Positions 43,043-52,685 of a DNA stretch of 60,909 nucleotides are shown one piece after another. The stretch comes from an uncultured Lachnospiraceae bacterium (GTDB lineage Bacteria; Bacillota; Clostridia; Lachnospirales; Lachnospiraceae), in assembly GCA_947564645.1 (NCBI GenBank), contig CANOCU010000015.1:1-60909 (forward strand), read 5' to 3'. The notes beneath the pieces are model-generated. The model was given only the letters and a program-made list of their open reading frames with translations. It had not been told where the DNA came from and did not search any database. Position numbers and translations under genes: made by a program. Position 1 is the stretch's first letter; each line of letters opens with the position of its first letter.

Positions 43043-43926
43043 TCAGTATGGATGTCGGCAAATGGACCTATGAGAAGCTATATGGCTGGGGGAAGGAACA
43101 GCTGATGTCTGCGGAAGTTCCGGATGCAGGCGTAGATGCAAGACTGCTGCTCGAATGGTGCTGCGGGACGGATCGAAATACCTTGTTAGCGCATGGAGAG
43201 CGTGCGGTCGAAGCGGTGGAAGAAGCGGGATATCGGCGCGCGATCGCCTCCAGAATGGAGCGGATCCCTTTGCAGTATATCATTGGCGAACAGGAGTTTA
43301 TGGGATTGACTTTTGAGGTCAACAAGAACGTGCTTATTCCGAGACCGGATACGGAGGTATTGGTGGAAGAAGTTTTAAGAGAGCTGCATGACGGTATGCG
43401 TATTCTGGACTTGTGCACCGGATCGGGCTGTATCCTGTTAAGCCTGCTTCGCTATTCCAATGACTGTACGGGAATCGGTGTGGATATCTCACCGGAGGCT
43501 TTGCAGACTGCACGCCGGAACGCCGGGCGTATTCTTAAGACCGGGCCGGAAGATTCGAAGCCCCAGGCGGCGTTTTGGTTAAGCGATCTTTTCCATGAGA
43601 TACCGGCGGAAGAGAAATTTGACATCATCGTTTCGAATCCGCCTTATATAAAAACGGATGTCATAAATACTCTGATGCCGGAGGTCAGGGATTACGAACC
43701 CCGGCTGGCCTTAGACGGCAGGGACGACGGTCTGTTTTTCCTGCGTAAGATCGTGTCGCAGTCCGGAGAATGGCTGTACGGCGGCGGTATGCTTTTTCTG
43801 GAGACCGGATATGATCAGGGGGAAGCGATACGCCGGCTGATGGAATCCGAGGGGTATGATCAGGTGGAGATCATCAAAGACTATGCGGGGAATGACAGAG
43901 TGGCCAAAGGCGTGAAACGGATATGA
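43039..43926 (+). CDS. prmC: Peptide chain release factor N5-glutamine methyltransferase PrmC (HemK)
   Basis: About 295 residues. The SAM-dependent methyltransferase domain has motif I ILDLCTGSGCILL and the catalytic NPPY (VSNPPYI). The N-terminal helical domain (about 1-75) binds release factors. It methylates the Gln of the GGQ motif in RF1 and RF2; its RF1 substrate is encoded next. The start is GTG 43039 (overlapping the DUF1385 stop) or ATG 43048. Confidence 0.96.
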   Translation: MISMDVGKWTYEKLYGWGKEQLMSAEVPDAGVDARLLLEWCCGTDRNTLLAHGERAVEAVEEAGYRRAIASRMERIPLQYIIGEQEFMGLTFEVNKNVLIPRPDTEVLVEEVLRELHDGMRILDLCTGSGCILLSLLRYSNDCTGIGVDISPEALQTARRNAGRILKTGPEDSKPQAAFWLSDLFHEIPAEEKFDIIVSNPPYIKTDVINTLMPEVRDYEPRLALDGRDDGLFFLRKIVSQSGEWLYGGGMLFLETGYDQGEAIRRLMESEGYDQVEIIKDYAGNDRVAKGVKRI

Positions 43927-43938
43927 TTGGAGGTTATT

Positions 43939-45015
43939 ATGTTTGATAAATTAGACGATCTGCTGCGAAAATTCGAGGAGATCATGAATGAGTTAAGTGA
44001 GCCGGATGTGGCGGGCAATCAGGAACGGTTTCGCGCGCTGATGAAAGAACAGAGCGATCTGACACCGATCGTAAACGCTTATAAGGAATATAAGAAATGC
44101 GGACAGGATATCGAGGATTCCCTGTCCATGTTAGAGAGTGAGTCCGATGATGAGATGCGGGAGATGCTTAAGGAGGAGCTTTCTGCGTCGAAGAAACGGG
44201 TCGAAGAACTGGAACAGGAGCTTAAGATCCTGCTTCTGCCCAAAGATCCTAATGATGAGAAGAATGTTATCGTAGAGATCCGCGCCGGAGCAGGAGGAGA
44301 CGAGGCGGCACTATTTGCGGCGGAGATCTACCGGATGTATGTTCATTATGCCGAGAGCAGGCGATGGAAAGTGGAGACTATGGAAGTGGAAGAGATCGGC
44401 ATCGGCGGTATGAAGAGCGTAACTTTCATGGTAACCGGACAGGGCGCTTATTCCGTGATGAAGTATGAGAGCGGTGTGCACCGCGTACAGCGTGTGCCGG
44501 AGACCGAATCAGGGGGCCGGATCCATACGTCAACGATCAGTGTGGCTGTGATGCCGGAAGTGGACGAGGATATTGATATCGTGATCGAGGATAAGGATGT
44601 GCGTATCGATGTGATGAGGGCTTCCGGTAACGGCGGGCAGTGTGTCAATACGACGGATTCGGCGGTTCGGCTGACCCATTATCCCACGGGCATCGTGGTA
44701 TACAGCCAGACCGAGAAATCTCAGATTCAGAATAAGGCGAAAGCGTTTGCCCTGTTGAAAGCAAAGCTCTATGATATTGAGCAGCAGCAGAGACATGATG
44801 CGGAGGCTGAGATGCGCAGGAGTCAGATCGGGACAGGAGACCGGTCCGAGAAGATCAGAACCTATAATTTCCCACAGGGACGGGTGACGGACCATCGGAT
44901 CAATCTGACGATCTATAAGCTGGACAGAGTGATGAACGGGGATATTCAGGAGATCATAGATGCCTGTATCGCCGCCGATCAGGCAGCCAAGCTGACTAAA
45001 ATGAATCAGAACTGA
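43939..45015 (+). CDS. prfA: Peptide chain release factor 1
   Basis: 358 residues. The GGQ motif is at 232-234, inside [15 protein letters not shown], and the stop-codon-recognition tripeptide is P-E-T in [12 protein letters not shown] (usually PxT). It ends translation at UAA and UAG. The residue after GGQ is Cys rather than the more common His. ATG 43939 follows TTGGAGGTTATT. The gene is coupled to prmC. Confidence 0.97.
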   Translation: MFDKLDDLLRKFEEIMNELSEPDVAGNQERFRALMKEQSDLTPIVNAYKEYKKCGQDIEDSLSMLESESDDEMREMLKEELSASKKRVEELEQELKILLLPKDPNDEKNVIVEIRAGAGGDEAALFAAEIYRMYVHYAESRRWKVETMEVEEIGIGGMKSVTFMVTGQGAYSVMKYESGVHRVQRVPETESGGRIHTSTISVAVMPEVDEDIDIVIEDKDVRIDVMRASGNGGQCVNTTDSAVRLTHYPTGIVVYSQTEKSQIQNKAKAFALLKAKLYDIEQQQRHDAEAEMRRSQIGTGDRSEKIRTYNFPQGRVTDHRINLTIYKLDRVMNGDIQEIIDACIAADQAAKLTKMNQN

Positions 45016-45118
45016 GAAGGCAGACTGACCGGCTGATCAAGGCAGGCTGTTGAAGTTGGAAGAAAGCTGAAACAAGGTAGTGCAATAAGAGTGTTGATAA
45101 GGATATGGGGGTGTCAGT

Positions 45119-47116
45119 ATGAAGAGTCTGAAGGGAAAGCTTATTTTGGAAACGTGTCTTATCTGCGTGATCTGTCTGAGTATCGCATCTTTGATCAGTT
45201 ATGTGAATACTTCGGGAGAATTGCAAAACACGGAGCGGGAGAATGCAGAGTCTTTGGCCAGGAACAGTGCGGAAGAGATAGAATTGTGGCTCAAAGAGCA
45301 GGCGGTATTTCTGGATACGGTGGCGGCCACGATCGAGATAGACGGCAGAACAGAGCATGAACCCCTGCTTACCTATTTGACGGAGCTGTTGGAGAATCAT
45401 AATAAGGATAATGTCCTGTATGATATCTATTATGTCAGTGAGGAGAACAGGATGACGGCGGCAAGCGGGTATGTACCTGAGCCGGGGATCGATTTTACGC
45501 AGAGAGACTGGTATCTGAAAGCAGCCGGACAGGACAGCGTGTATTATTCCTCTCCATATCGGGATGCCGATTCAGGGCGGATGGTCATAACCATCGCGCG
45601 TAAGATTACGATTGGCGCTTCCATGGCAGGCGTTCTTGCAGAGGATATCTTTATTGACCGGATCGTATTTACGGTAAATCAGTGTACGGTACCGGAAAAC
45701 AGCTATGCAATGCTGCTCGACCAGAATAAAGGGCTTGTGGTACATCCCAATGGAAATTATGATTATGTGAATGATGAGCCGGTAGCGATCGGTGATCTGC
45801 AGGATAGTCCGTATGAAGCGCTTGAGAGTGCGCTTACCACAGGAGATACCGATGATATTACCGTACAGGATTATGACGGCGTGACAAGATCGATCTTTAC
45901 GGCCGATATTGAAGCGTGTGACTGGGTGTTGGCTATTGCCGTGGATCAGTCTGTTTTGAATGCGAATACGTTTACCATGATCCGGGATTTTCTGGTAGCG
46001 ATCGTGATTTCCTTCGTATTGTGTATCCTGATCGTCAGTGTAACGGCATCCAGGATCGTAATGCCGATCAAGAGACTGACCGAGGCTGTGGCGAAGAGGG
46101 ATTTTGACAATGCGGTGGTGACCGGCAGTAAGGGCGAAGTCGGAAGACTGTCAGTGGGTTTTGGTGAAATGCTTGGGAGCCTGAAAGGGATCCTGGAGAT
46201 TTCGTCAGGCGCGGTAAAGGATATCAGAGAATCGTCGAATGTCTTAAAGAAGATCACGGATGAGGTAGTAAGCGGAGCAGATCAGGTACGAGATGAGATG
46301 GTACATATCTCGGACAGCGTAGGGACACAGCACAGAGACGTGTCGGGAGGAAGAACGAAGTTAAATGAGTTCCAGTCCCAGATCGATCAGTTCTATGAGC
46401 AGTTTCAGGAACTGCGCAGCCTCGTGAGCGATGTAAATGGCAAGATCGCTGACAGTTCCAGCGTTACCATGGAATTAGAAAATTCCTCTAACCAGTCGAT
46501 CGGAAACATGAAAAAGCTCCAGGCCGGGATCGAGGAGCTTGAAGATAAGTCGCAGCATATCACCGATATTATTTCTACGATCACCAAGATCTCCTCGCGG
46601 ACTAATCTGCTGGCGTTAAATGCGTCCATTGAGGCGGCGCGGGCAGGAGAAGCAGGCAAGGGATTTGCGGTCGTGGCAGATGAAATCCGCAGTCTGGCTG
46701 AACAGACGAAGGAAGCAAGTGAGAATATCAGACAGCTGATTATCGAGATCCAGACCCAGATCAACGGAACGGTCCTGGAGATCGAGAATGTGGCTAAGAT
46801 GCTGGCGCAGAGCGCACAGATCACCGGACGGGTGCGTGGTACCTTTGATGAGATCGCCACAACGGTTGGAGATATGGACAGCCATAATCGTGTATTGTAC
46901 GGCGGTTTGCAGGAGTTTGTGGCAGCCAAGGAAAACATAACGGGTGCTTTTGAAGATATAGATTCCAGTTCCGGTTATTGCCTGACTTATTCCGAGCAGG
47001 CAATGCAGATCTCCATGCAGCAGGTGCAGGCGATTTCACAGCTGAAAGACTTTGCGGGCAGACTGGATCTGTTGGCATCGGAATTGGGCGACAAGGTAAA
47101 TTCCTTTCAGGCTTAA
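45119..47116 (+). CDS. Methyl-accepting chemotaxis protein with Cache sensor
   Basis: 665 residues. An N-terminal helix (about 7-28), an extracytoplasmic dCache-type sensor (about 35-280; FTQRDWYLKA and MVITIARKI are landmarks), a second helix (about 290-310) and HAMP come first. The cytoplasmic signalling domain has its hairpin tip at TNLLALNASIEAARAGEAGK and GFAVVADEIRSLAEQ. It reports an extracellular small ligand to CheA/CheW. Cache sensors with this motif often bind amino or carboxylic acids; the ligand is not predictable here. GGGGGTGTCAGT precedes the ATG. Confidence 0.95.
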   Translation: MKSLKGKLILETCLICVICLSIASLISYVNTSGELQNTERENAESLARNSAEEIELWLKEQAVFLDTVAATIEIDGRTEHEPLLTYLTELLENHNKDNVLYDIYYVSEENRMTAASGYVPEPGIDFTQRDWYLKAAGQDSVYYSSPYRDADSGRMVITIARKITIGASMAGVLAEDIFIDRIVFTVNQCTVPENSYAMLLDQNKGLVVHPNGNYDYVNDEPVAIGDLQDSPYEALESALTTGDTDDITVQDYDGVTRSIFTADIEACDWVLAIAVDQSVLNANTFTMIRDFLVAIVISFVLCILIVSVTASRIVMPIKRLTEAVAKRDFDNAVVTGSKGEVGRLSVGFGEMLGSLKGILEISSGAVKDIRESSNVLKKITDEVVSGADQVRDEMVHISDSVGTQHRDVSGGRTKLNEFQSQIDQFYEQFQELRSLVSDVNGKIADSSSVTMELENSSNQSIGNMKKLQAGIEELEDKSQHITDIISTITKISSRTNLLALNASIEAARAGEAGKGFAVVADEIRSLAEQTKEASENIRQLIIEIQTQINGTVLEIENVAKMLAQSAQITGRVRGTFDEIATTVGDMDSHNRVLYGGLQEFVAAKENITGAFEDIDSSSGYCLTYSEQAMQISMQQVQAISQLKDFAGRLDLLASELGDKVNSFQA

Positions 47117-47157
47117 GGCACGAGAACCTGCAGATGAAAGAGAAGAGGAGAGAGCAT

Positions 47158-47748
47158 ATGGATTATCCGGATCACAAAGTCAGATGCGCGTGGGCGAATC
47201 CAAAGAATGCACTGTACATAAAATATCATGATGAAGAATGGGGACAGCCGGTGTTTGATGATCACCGGCTGTTCGAGATGCTGATCCTGGAATCCTTCCA
47301 GGCCGGCCTGTCGTGGGAATGCGTGTTGAATAAGCGGGAGGCGTTCAGGCGGGCCTTTGATCACTTTGATCTGGAGAAAGTCTGCGCATATGATGAGGCA
47401 AAAGCGGAAAGTCTGAAACAGGATGAGGGCATTATCCGCAACCGGCGTAAGATCATGGCTGCGATTGATAACGCTCGTATTTTTAAAAAAATCGCCGCTG
47501 AGTATGGCAGTTTTGCCGATTATCTGTGGGGATATACAGACAGACAGGTGATCTATGAAAATGATAAGACCAGTTCTGCGCTGTCAGATACGATCTCAAA
47601 GGATCTTAAGAAGCGGGGGATGCGGTTTGTGGGCACCACGATCATCTATGCGTATCTGCAGGCGGTCGGTGTTGTCAATTCACATGAGGACGGGTGTTAC
47701 CTGTGCATAGGAGAACCCGCGCAGGTAAGATCAGGGAGGGAAGAATGA
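47158..47748 (+). CDS. tag: DNA-3-methyladenine glycosylase I
   Basis: 196 residues. The N-terminal CAWA, HDEEWGQPV, LILESFQAGLSW and the C-terminal zinc-type residues (HEDGC, YLC) fit the Tag family. It excises 3-methyladenine from alkylated DNA. ATG 47158 follows GAGGAGAGAG. Its stop overlaps the start of nth (ATGA), so two base-excision-repair genes are coupled. Confidence 0.95.
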   Translation: MDYPDHKVRCAWANPKNALYIKYHDEEWGQPVFDDHRLFEMLILESFQAGLSWECVLNKREAFRRAFDHFDLEKVCAYDEAKAESLKQDEGIIRNRRKIMAAIDNARIFKKIAAEYGSFADYLWGYTDRQVIYENDKTSSALSDTISKDLKKRGMRFVGTTIIYAYLQAVGVVNSHEDGCYLCIGEPAQVRSGREE

Positions 47749-48377
47749 AAAAGAAAGAACTGGCGCTTGCCGTGATCGAGCGGTTAAAGAAAGAATATCC
47801 TGATGCGGAATGTTCACTGGACTATGACGAGGCATGGAAACTGTTGGTCAGCGTGCGCCTGGCGGCACAGTGTACGGATGCAAGAGTGAATATCGTGGTG
47901 GAGAAATTATATGAGCGCTATCCGGATGTAGCTTCACTGGCCGCAGCGCCGGTGGAAGAGATCGAGAAGATCGTGCATCCCTGCGGGCTAGGCAACAGCA
48001 AGGCGAGAGATATCAGTGCCTGTATGAAAATGCTTCAGGAGGAATATGACGGCAGAGTGCCGGATGATTTCGATGCGCTTCTGAGGCTGCCGGGTGTGGG
48101 CAGGAAGAGTGCGAACCTTATTATGGGGGATGTATTCGGGAAACCGGCTATTGTAACGGACACACACTGTATCAGACTGTGCAACCGGATTGGTCTGGTA
48201 GACGGGATCAAGGAGCCGAAGAAGGTCGAGATGGCTCTGTGGAAAATCATTCCGCCGGAGGAAGGCAGTGATTTCTGCCATCGCCTGGTATGGCATGGCA
48301 GAGAAGTATGTACGGCGAGAACCAAACCGTATTGTGATAGATGCTGCCTGCAGGATCTGTGTGCGAAGAAAGTATGA
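47745..48377 (+). CDS. nth: Endonuclease III
   Basis: 210 residues. A helix-hairpin-helix with catalytic Lys (LPGVGRKSANL) is followed by the catalytic Asp (VTDTHCIRL). The C-terminal [4Fe-4S] site has four Cys spaced C-x7-C-x2-C-x5-C (VCTARTKPYCDRCCLQDLC), one residue longer in the first gap than the E. coli enzyme. It removes oxidised pyrimidines and nicks abasic sites. GGGAGGGAAGA precedes the ATG. Confidence 0.96.
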   Translation: MKKKELALAVIERLKKEYPDAECSLDYDEAWKLLVSVRLAAQCTDARVNIVVEKLYERYPDVASLAAAPVEEIEKIVHPCGLGNSKARDISACMKMLQEEYDGRVPDDFDALLRLPGVGRKSANLIMGDVFGKPAIVTDTHCIRLCNRIGLVDGIKEPKKVEMALWKIIPPEEGSDFCHRLVWHGREVCTARTKPYCDRCCLQDLCAKKV

Positions 48378-48423
48378 TAAGAGAACATCCACAGGTAGCT
48401 CTGCGCACTTGCTGCACTGATCC

Positions 48424-49461
48424 TTAGATTACCGGAGTATTGAAGGGGCCGTTTTTACCGGCGCCGTCTCCGGAAGGAATTTTATGGGCACGGTAATAGG
48501 TAGGCGTGCATCCCAGGAATTTTTTAAACAGTTTATTAAAATAACTAACGTTATTAAACCCTACGGACAAAGCGATATCGGCAATGGACATAGGATCTTT
48601 TATCGTTTCGATCATCTTCTTAGTGGCCTCAAGAATACGATATTTCATCAGATATTCAAAGGGCGTCATCTGGAGCGTGCGCGCAAAACAGCGGCAGCAT
48701 TCACTCTTACTGATGTGGACACTGTCGGCGATCTCATCCAGAGAGATCGGCTCCGCGTGATGTTTTCTGATAAAGAGCATGGCCTGCTTCACCCGCTGTT
48801 CGTCCAGGGAGACATGCGGAGGAGGCGCCATATCAAGCTGTGGGATCCGGGCAATCAATTCCGACCAAAACCGGCAGAGATGTCCTTTCGTAGCGATCTC
48901 GTAACCGAACTGTTTGGTGACATTCGCAGCGATCGCATCATTGACGGCATCCATCATGCGTTCATGCCAGTCATTCGATTCGTTCAATACGAGAATCTTA
49001 AACAGGTTGAAATTCTGGATCGGCAGCAGAAACTGTGTCTGCAGATAACTGTTCTTGTGTCCAAACAGAAAATCCGGGTGAAAAACAAGCGAATAGAAAG
49101 TACAGTTCTGCCTGTTCTTGGAGCGGATGGAATGCATGACATTCTGATTAATGATAATGCCCTGTCCTGGTTTCAGCGGGTAGGAGGCATCGTCTGTGGA
49201 CACTTCGGCATATCCGTTATTGATGATCAGGATCTCCATCTCCTCATGCCAGTGCCAGCGTATCCTGTTCATATAAGATTTGCTGAGATCCAGATAGTAG
49301 ACCCCTACAGGGTAATCCAGTGTCCCAAAGTCTTCCTGTACATATAGATCGTCATAAGTCTTTACCGGATATTCCGTTGGTGAGGGATTCTGGTCTGTGT
49401 CGTTCATGGCGTTATGCACGGTTGTCATATGTGTATTTGCTATGTCGGTAAGTTTGTGCAT
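48424..49461 (-). CDS. AraC-family transcriptional regulator with cupin domain
   Basis: 345 residues. The N-terminal cupin (about 60-135; HWHEEMEILIINNGYA, LKPGQGIIINQNVMHS) suggests ligand sensing, and the C-terminal double HTH (about 235-330) ends FLGCTPTYYRAHK. ATG 49461 follows GAGGAAATC; an in-frame start at 49593 would reach past the predicted promoter. It is transcribed away from the transglutaminase gene, with back-to-back strong promoters between them. Confidence 0.93.
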   Translation of the reverse strand: MHKLTDIANTHMTTVHNAMNDTDQNPSPTEYPVKTYDDLYVQEDFGTLDYPVGVYYLDLSKSYMNRIRWHWHEEMEILIINNGYAEVSTDDASYPLKPGQGIIINQNVMHSIRSKNRQNCTFYSLVFHPDFLFGHKNSYLQTQFLLPIQNFNLFKILVLNESNDWHERMMDAVNDAIAANVTKQFGYEIATKGHLCRFWSELIARIPQLDMAPPPHVSLDEQRVKQAMLFIRKHHAEPISLDEIADSVHISKSECCRCFARTLQMTPFEYLMKYRILEATKKMIETIKDPMSIADIALSVGFNNVSYFNKLFKKFLGCTPTYYRAHKIPSGDGAGKNGPFNTPVI

Positions 49462-49510
49462 GATTTCCTCTGTCAGTCCATTTGCTGTACAAAAATAACA
49501 ATACACATCT

Positions 49511-49539
49511 ATCATAGCACGATATGGGGATGTAGTCAA
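49511..49539 (-). promoter_or_regulatory. Promoter of the AraC-family gene
   Basis: On the minus strand TTGACT (49534-49539), a 17-nt spacer and TGC-TATGAT (49511-49516), an extended -10. Confidence 0.8.
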
Positions 49540-49552
49540 AGCGAATATATTC

Positions 49553-49581
49553 TTGTTTGAACCGGAATTTGGTGATATACT
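49553..49581 (+). promoter_or_regulatory. Promoter of the transglutaminase / pilus locus
   Basis: TTGTTT (49553-49558), a 17-nt spacer and TGA-TATACT (49576-49581), an extended -10. It is the only good promoter seen before the pilus-like genes. Confidence 0.75.
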
Positions 49582-49621
49582 TACCTGTAGCATATGACAT
49601 ATTCACGAAAGGAGCTGACCT

Positions 49622-50602
49622 ATGCACAGAAAATCTATTCCGGTCTGTGTATTTCTCATAATCGTTTTTCTTTTCTCGTTTATCGGCTGTTCTTTTCAGT
49701 CATCAGGGTTTCCCGCCCGGCAAGATAAAGGGACGAATAAGGTGGCGGAAGCGGGAAAGGCGGATACAGGGAAGCCGGAGCAGCATAGGAAGACCGTTCA
49801 CAGCCTGCTTGTTCCGGAGGCATCAGGAACCGTTACCTATGGAAATGAGGTCGTTTCCATAGATGCTTCCAATACGGCGGATGGTTATGTAATGGTTCGT
49901 TATCAGGGAGATTCTTCCAAGGTGCGGATGCAGATTACCGTACCCGATCAGACGACTTATACTTATACTCTTGCATCGAGCGGTTCCTATGAGACATTTC
50001 CGTTATCGGAGGGAGATGGAAGTTATAAACTGGATATTTTGGAGAACGCATATGACGATATGTATGCGCTTGCTTTTTCACAGGAGATTCAGGTAAAAAT
50101 AAAAGACGAATTTAAGCCTTTTCTATATCCGAACCAATATGCCTGGTTTACGAAGGATGATGAGGTTGTAGCATATGGGATCGAGGTATCTGACCATTCC
50201 GTGGATGATCTGGATTATGTAGAACAGATCTACCTCTATGTGATCGAGAATGTTGTTTATGACGAACAGCTGGCGGCAACGGTCACATCGGGATACCTGC
50301 CGGATGTGGATACGACGCTGCGCACCAAGAAGGGAATCTGTTTTGATTATGCGTCTCTTATGGTGGCTTTTCTTCGTTCACAGGGGATTCCGACCAAGCT
50401 GCAGATCGGCTATTCCGGCGACGCGTACCATGCCTGGATCAGTGTGTATCTGACGCAGATCGGATGGGTGGATGACATTATTGAATTTGACGGCAAAAGC
50501 TGGGCATTGATGGATCCTACGCTTGCGGCGAGTAACAGCCGTTCCTCTCTCAAGAAATATATAGGGGATGGCAGCAATTATACAGTGAAATATCTGTATT
50601 AG
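49622..50602 (+). CDS. Transglutaminase-like lipoprotein
   Basis: 326 residues. A lipoprotein-type signal (VCVFLIIVFLFSFIGC, Cys 23) is followed by an unstructured linker, an Ig-like beta domain (about 70-160) and a transglutaminase-like core with C240 (KKGICFDYA), H270 (AYHAWIS) and D298 (LMDPTLA), an intact triad. Such extracellular proteins may be proteases, peptidoglycan-linked hydrolases or cross-linkers. CGAAAGGAGCTGACCT precedes the ATG. The GspF-type gene follows after 54 nt, so it may be the first gene of the pilus-like operon. Confidence 0.88.
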   Translation: MHRKSIPVCVFLIIVFLFSFIGCSFQSSGFPARQDKGTNKVAEAGKADTGKPEQHRKTVHSLLVPEASGTVTYGNEVVSIDASNTADGYVMVRYQGDSSKVRMQITVPDQTTYTYTLASSGSYETFPLSEGDGSYKLDILENAYDDMYALAFSQEIQVKIKDEFKPFLYPNQYAWFTKDDEVVAYGIEVSDHSVDDLDYVEQIYLYVIENVVYDEQLAATVTSGYLPDVDTTLRTKKGICFDYASLMVAFLRSQGIPTKLQIGYSGDAYHAWISVYLTQIGWVDDIIEFDGKSWALMDPTLAASNSRSSLKKYIGDGSNYTVKYLY

Positions 50603-50656
50603 GATTGATATGGTATCATAACATTACTATAAGTGGAAACGGAGGACGATCAAATT

Positions 50657-51691
50657 ATGAAACCTTTTTCCAGTCTGGAATTATCTTCATTCTGTGGACA
50701 GATTGCGTTGATTCTCAAGGCAGGCATTTCAGCGTTGGAAGGATTGACGATCATGCTGGAGGATGCGGATTCCGCCGCCGAGAAGGAGATTCTGGAAGTG
50801 CTGCTTTCAAATATGCAGGAAACAGGCAGTCTTTTTCAGGCCATGGAGTCTACAGGGCTGTATCCCTCTTATATGCTTCACATGGTTCAGATCGGCGAGG
50901 AGACAGGAACACTTGATGCGGTCATGGAATCTCTCCGGAACCATTATGACAGAGAGGATTCGATCCGTAAGAGTATTCGCAATTCCATTACCTATCCAAT
51001 GGTCATGGTAGCCATGATGGCGATGGTCATTATCGTTCTGCTTGTGAAGGTAATGCCTATTTTTAACCAGGTATTTATACAGCTAGGTACGGAAATGACG
51101 GGTGTCTCGCGGACGTTAATGAATGCGGGAACGGCCATCAGCCGGTATTCGGTTGTTTTTATCATCTTCCTGGTCCTGATCGCCGCCCTGATCTTCTTTG
51201 GTACAAGGACAGATTCCGGACGTCGTATGTTCAAGAGCATCGGTTATAAGCTTGGATTTACGAAGGCCGTCTATGAAGAGATCGCGGCCTGCAGATTTGC
51301 GAGCGGTATGGCTCTCACCTTGAGCAGCGGCCTTAATCCGGACCGCAGTATGGAACTGGTCACGTCCCTGAATGATGACCCTGTCTTTCGTAAGAAGATC
51401 GATCTGTGCCTGGAGAAGGTTAATGAGGGAGAGGATCTTGCGGAAGCGCTGCAGCATTCCGGTATGTTTACGGGAGTCTATGCCCGTATGGCATCCATCG
51501 GATCTAAGACCGGCTCGATGGATAAGGTAATGGAGCAGATCGCAGATCTCTATCAGGATGACATCGATACCCGGATGAATAATCTTCTGGCGGTATTGGA
51601 ACCGACGCTGGTGGTGGTGTTATCGCTTATCGTAGGGGTGATCCTATTGTCGGTAATGCTGCCGCTTATGGGAATCATGTCCAGTATTTAG
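50657..51691 (+). CDS. Type IV pilus / type II secretion inner-membrane platform protein (GspF/PilC)
   Basis: 344 residues with two T2SSF repeats (about 1-130 and 200-330). Each ends in hydrophobic helices, with the landmarks GLYPSYMLHMVQIGEETG and GVYARMASIGSKTG. It is the platform around which the pilus ATPase works. ATG 50657 follows AACGGAGGACG; a GTG at 50633 would add 8 residues. Length is at the short end for PilC. It heads a row of pilin-like genes. Confidence 0.92.
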   Translation: MKPFSSLELSSFCGQIALILKAGISALEGLTIMLEDADSAAEKEILEVLLSNMQETGSLFQAMESTGLYPSYMLHMVQIGEETGTLDAVMESLRNHYDREDSIRKSIRNSITYPMVMVAMMAMVIIVLLVKVMPIFNQVFIQLGTEMTGVSRTLMNAGTAISRYSVVFIIFLVLIAALIFFGTRTDSGRRMFKSIGYKLGFTKAVYEEIAACRFASGMALTLSSGLNPDRSMELVTSLNDDPVFRKKIDLCLEKVNEGEDLAEALQHSGMFTGVYARMASIGSKTGSMDKVMEQIADLYQDDIDTRMNNLLAVLEPTLVVVLSLIVGVILLSVMLPLMGIMSSI

Positions 51692-51713
51692 ACAGATAAG
51701 GAGCATTCTGGTT

Positions 51714-52043
51714 ATGAAACGTTTTGTCTATCGCAAACAACAGGGATCACAGTTGAGAATGATGCTGTCTGTCTGTGTGTTTCTGCTGATCGGCCTCGTC
51801 TTCCTGCAGGGGATATCCTCGATCTCGGCAGGAACCAGGAAACGGCAGAGGGAGAGCCTGGAGAGCGCCATCATGCGCAGTGTTACCCACTGCTATGCAG
51901 TGGAGGGCAGCTATCCGGCAGATCTGGATTATCTGAAAGAGCATTATGGACTGACTTATGACGAGGCGCTTTTTTTTGTAGATTACCGTACAATAGGCGC
52001 CAATATCCTGCCGGATATTACGATCATCGAGAGGGAGGAATAG
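51714..52043 (+). CDS. Small pilin-like membrane protein
   Basis: 109 residues. A basic N-terminus (MKRFVYRKQQGSQLR) is followed by one hydrophobic helix (about 17-35) and a short soluble domain (SVTHCYAVEGSYPADLDYL, Gly-Ser-Tyr-Pro typical of pilin-like globular domains). No classical Gly-Phe-x5-Glu cleavage site is visible. It sits between GspF and DUF4860, 22 and 4 nt from its neighbours. It is probably a minor pseudopilin or membrane-bound assembly factor. Confidence 0.75.
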   Translation: MKRFVYRKQQGSQLRMMLSVCVFLLIGLVFLQGISSISAGTRKRQRESLESAIMRSVTHCYAVEGSYPADLDYLKEHYGLTYDEALFFVDYRTIGANILPDITIIEREE

Positions 52044-52047
52044 AGGT

Positions 52048-52530
52048 ATGGGATTTCGGCTGAAACGCAGACATATGATCGATCTTCTGTTTCCGATCGC
52101 CTTGTTTTTTGTTTTTGCGCTGTCAGCATTGACGCTGATCTTACTGGCGGCGGGAATTTATCAGTCGACGACAGCAAATTCTTCTCTTCAGTATACGTCG
52201 CGGACGGGGCTGGCTTATATCAGTGAGAAGATACATCAGAATGATGAAGGCGGCGCTGTTTATCTGGGGCACTTTGACGGACTGGATGCGATCATTCTGG
52301 AGCAGAAACAGGGTGATACGCTTTATCATACCTATATCTATGCTTATGATCAGGATCTGAAGGAGCTTTTGATCAAGGAGGGCGTAATGGCATCAGCAGC
52401 AGACGGCAGAACGATCCTGGAGGTGCAGGATTTTTCCATAGAACAGATTTCAGACCGGCTTTTTCGGTTCAGCTGTACGGATCAGGAGAACAGAACAAGT
52501 TCGGCCGTGATCGGACTTCGAAGCAGATAA
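52048..52530 (+). CDS. DUF4860 domain-containing pilin-like protein
   Basis: 160 residues with an N-terminal helix (about 11-35; LLFPIALFFVFALSALTLIL) and a beta-rich extracytoplasmic domain. DUF4860 proteins are found in Clostridial type IV pilus-like loci and have no assigned function. GGGAGGAATAGAGGT precedes the ATG. Its last codons form the first unit of a 39-bp tandem repeat. Confidence 0.82.
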   Translation: MGFRLKRRHMIDLLFPIALFFVFALSALTLILLAAGIYQSTTANSSLQYTSRTGLAYISEKIHQNDEGGAVYLGHFDGLDAIILEQKQGDTLYHTYIYAYDQDLKELLIKEGVMASAADGRTILEVQDFSIEQISDRLFRFSCTDQENRTSSAVIGLRSR

Positions 52531-52628
52531 CAGAGTCCGGTATAAAGAACCGGACTCCGAAGCGGATGACAGAGCCCGGTATAGAGAACCGGACTTCGAA
52601 GCGGATGACAGAGCCCGCTACAAAGAAC
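52512..52628 (+). repeat. 39-bp tandem repeats (three units)
   Basis: Units at 52512, 52551 and 52590, each beginning CGGACT(T/C)CGAAGC and containing ATAACAGAG/ATGACAGAG. A partial fourth starts at 52629. The junction of units 1 and 2 forms a hairpin (AGTCCGG 52534-52540, CCGGACT 52550-52556). Unit 1 covers the stop codon of the DUF4860 gene. No T-run follows. Confidence 0.9.
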
Positions 52629-52685
52629 CGGCTTCCGGACAGATACCGATAGAATATGCAGACAGAAAGAAAGGACCGTGATTCA

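Noticed and set aside
43939-45015. Unusual Cys after GGQ in RF1 as a sign of altered function
   Set aside because: The GGQ itself, its flanks and the recognition motif are intact, and prmC is next to it. The substitution is probably a lineage variant.
45100-45360. Second open frame overlapping the start of the chemoreceptor gene
   Set aside because: It is out of frame with the well-supported receptor, which has its own ribosome site, signal anchor and Cache domain.
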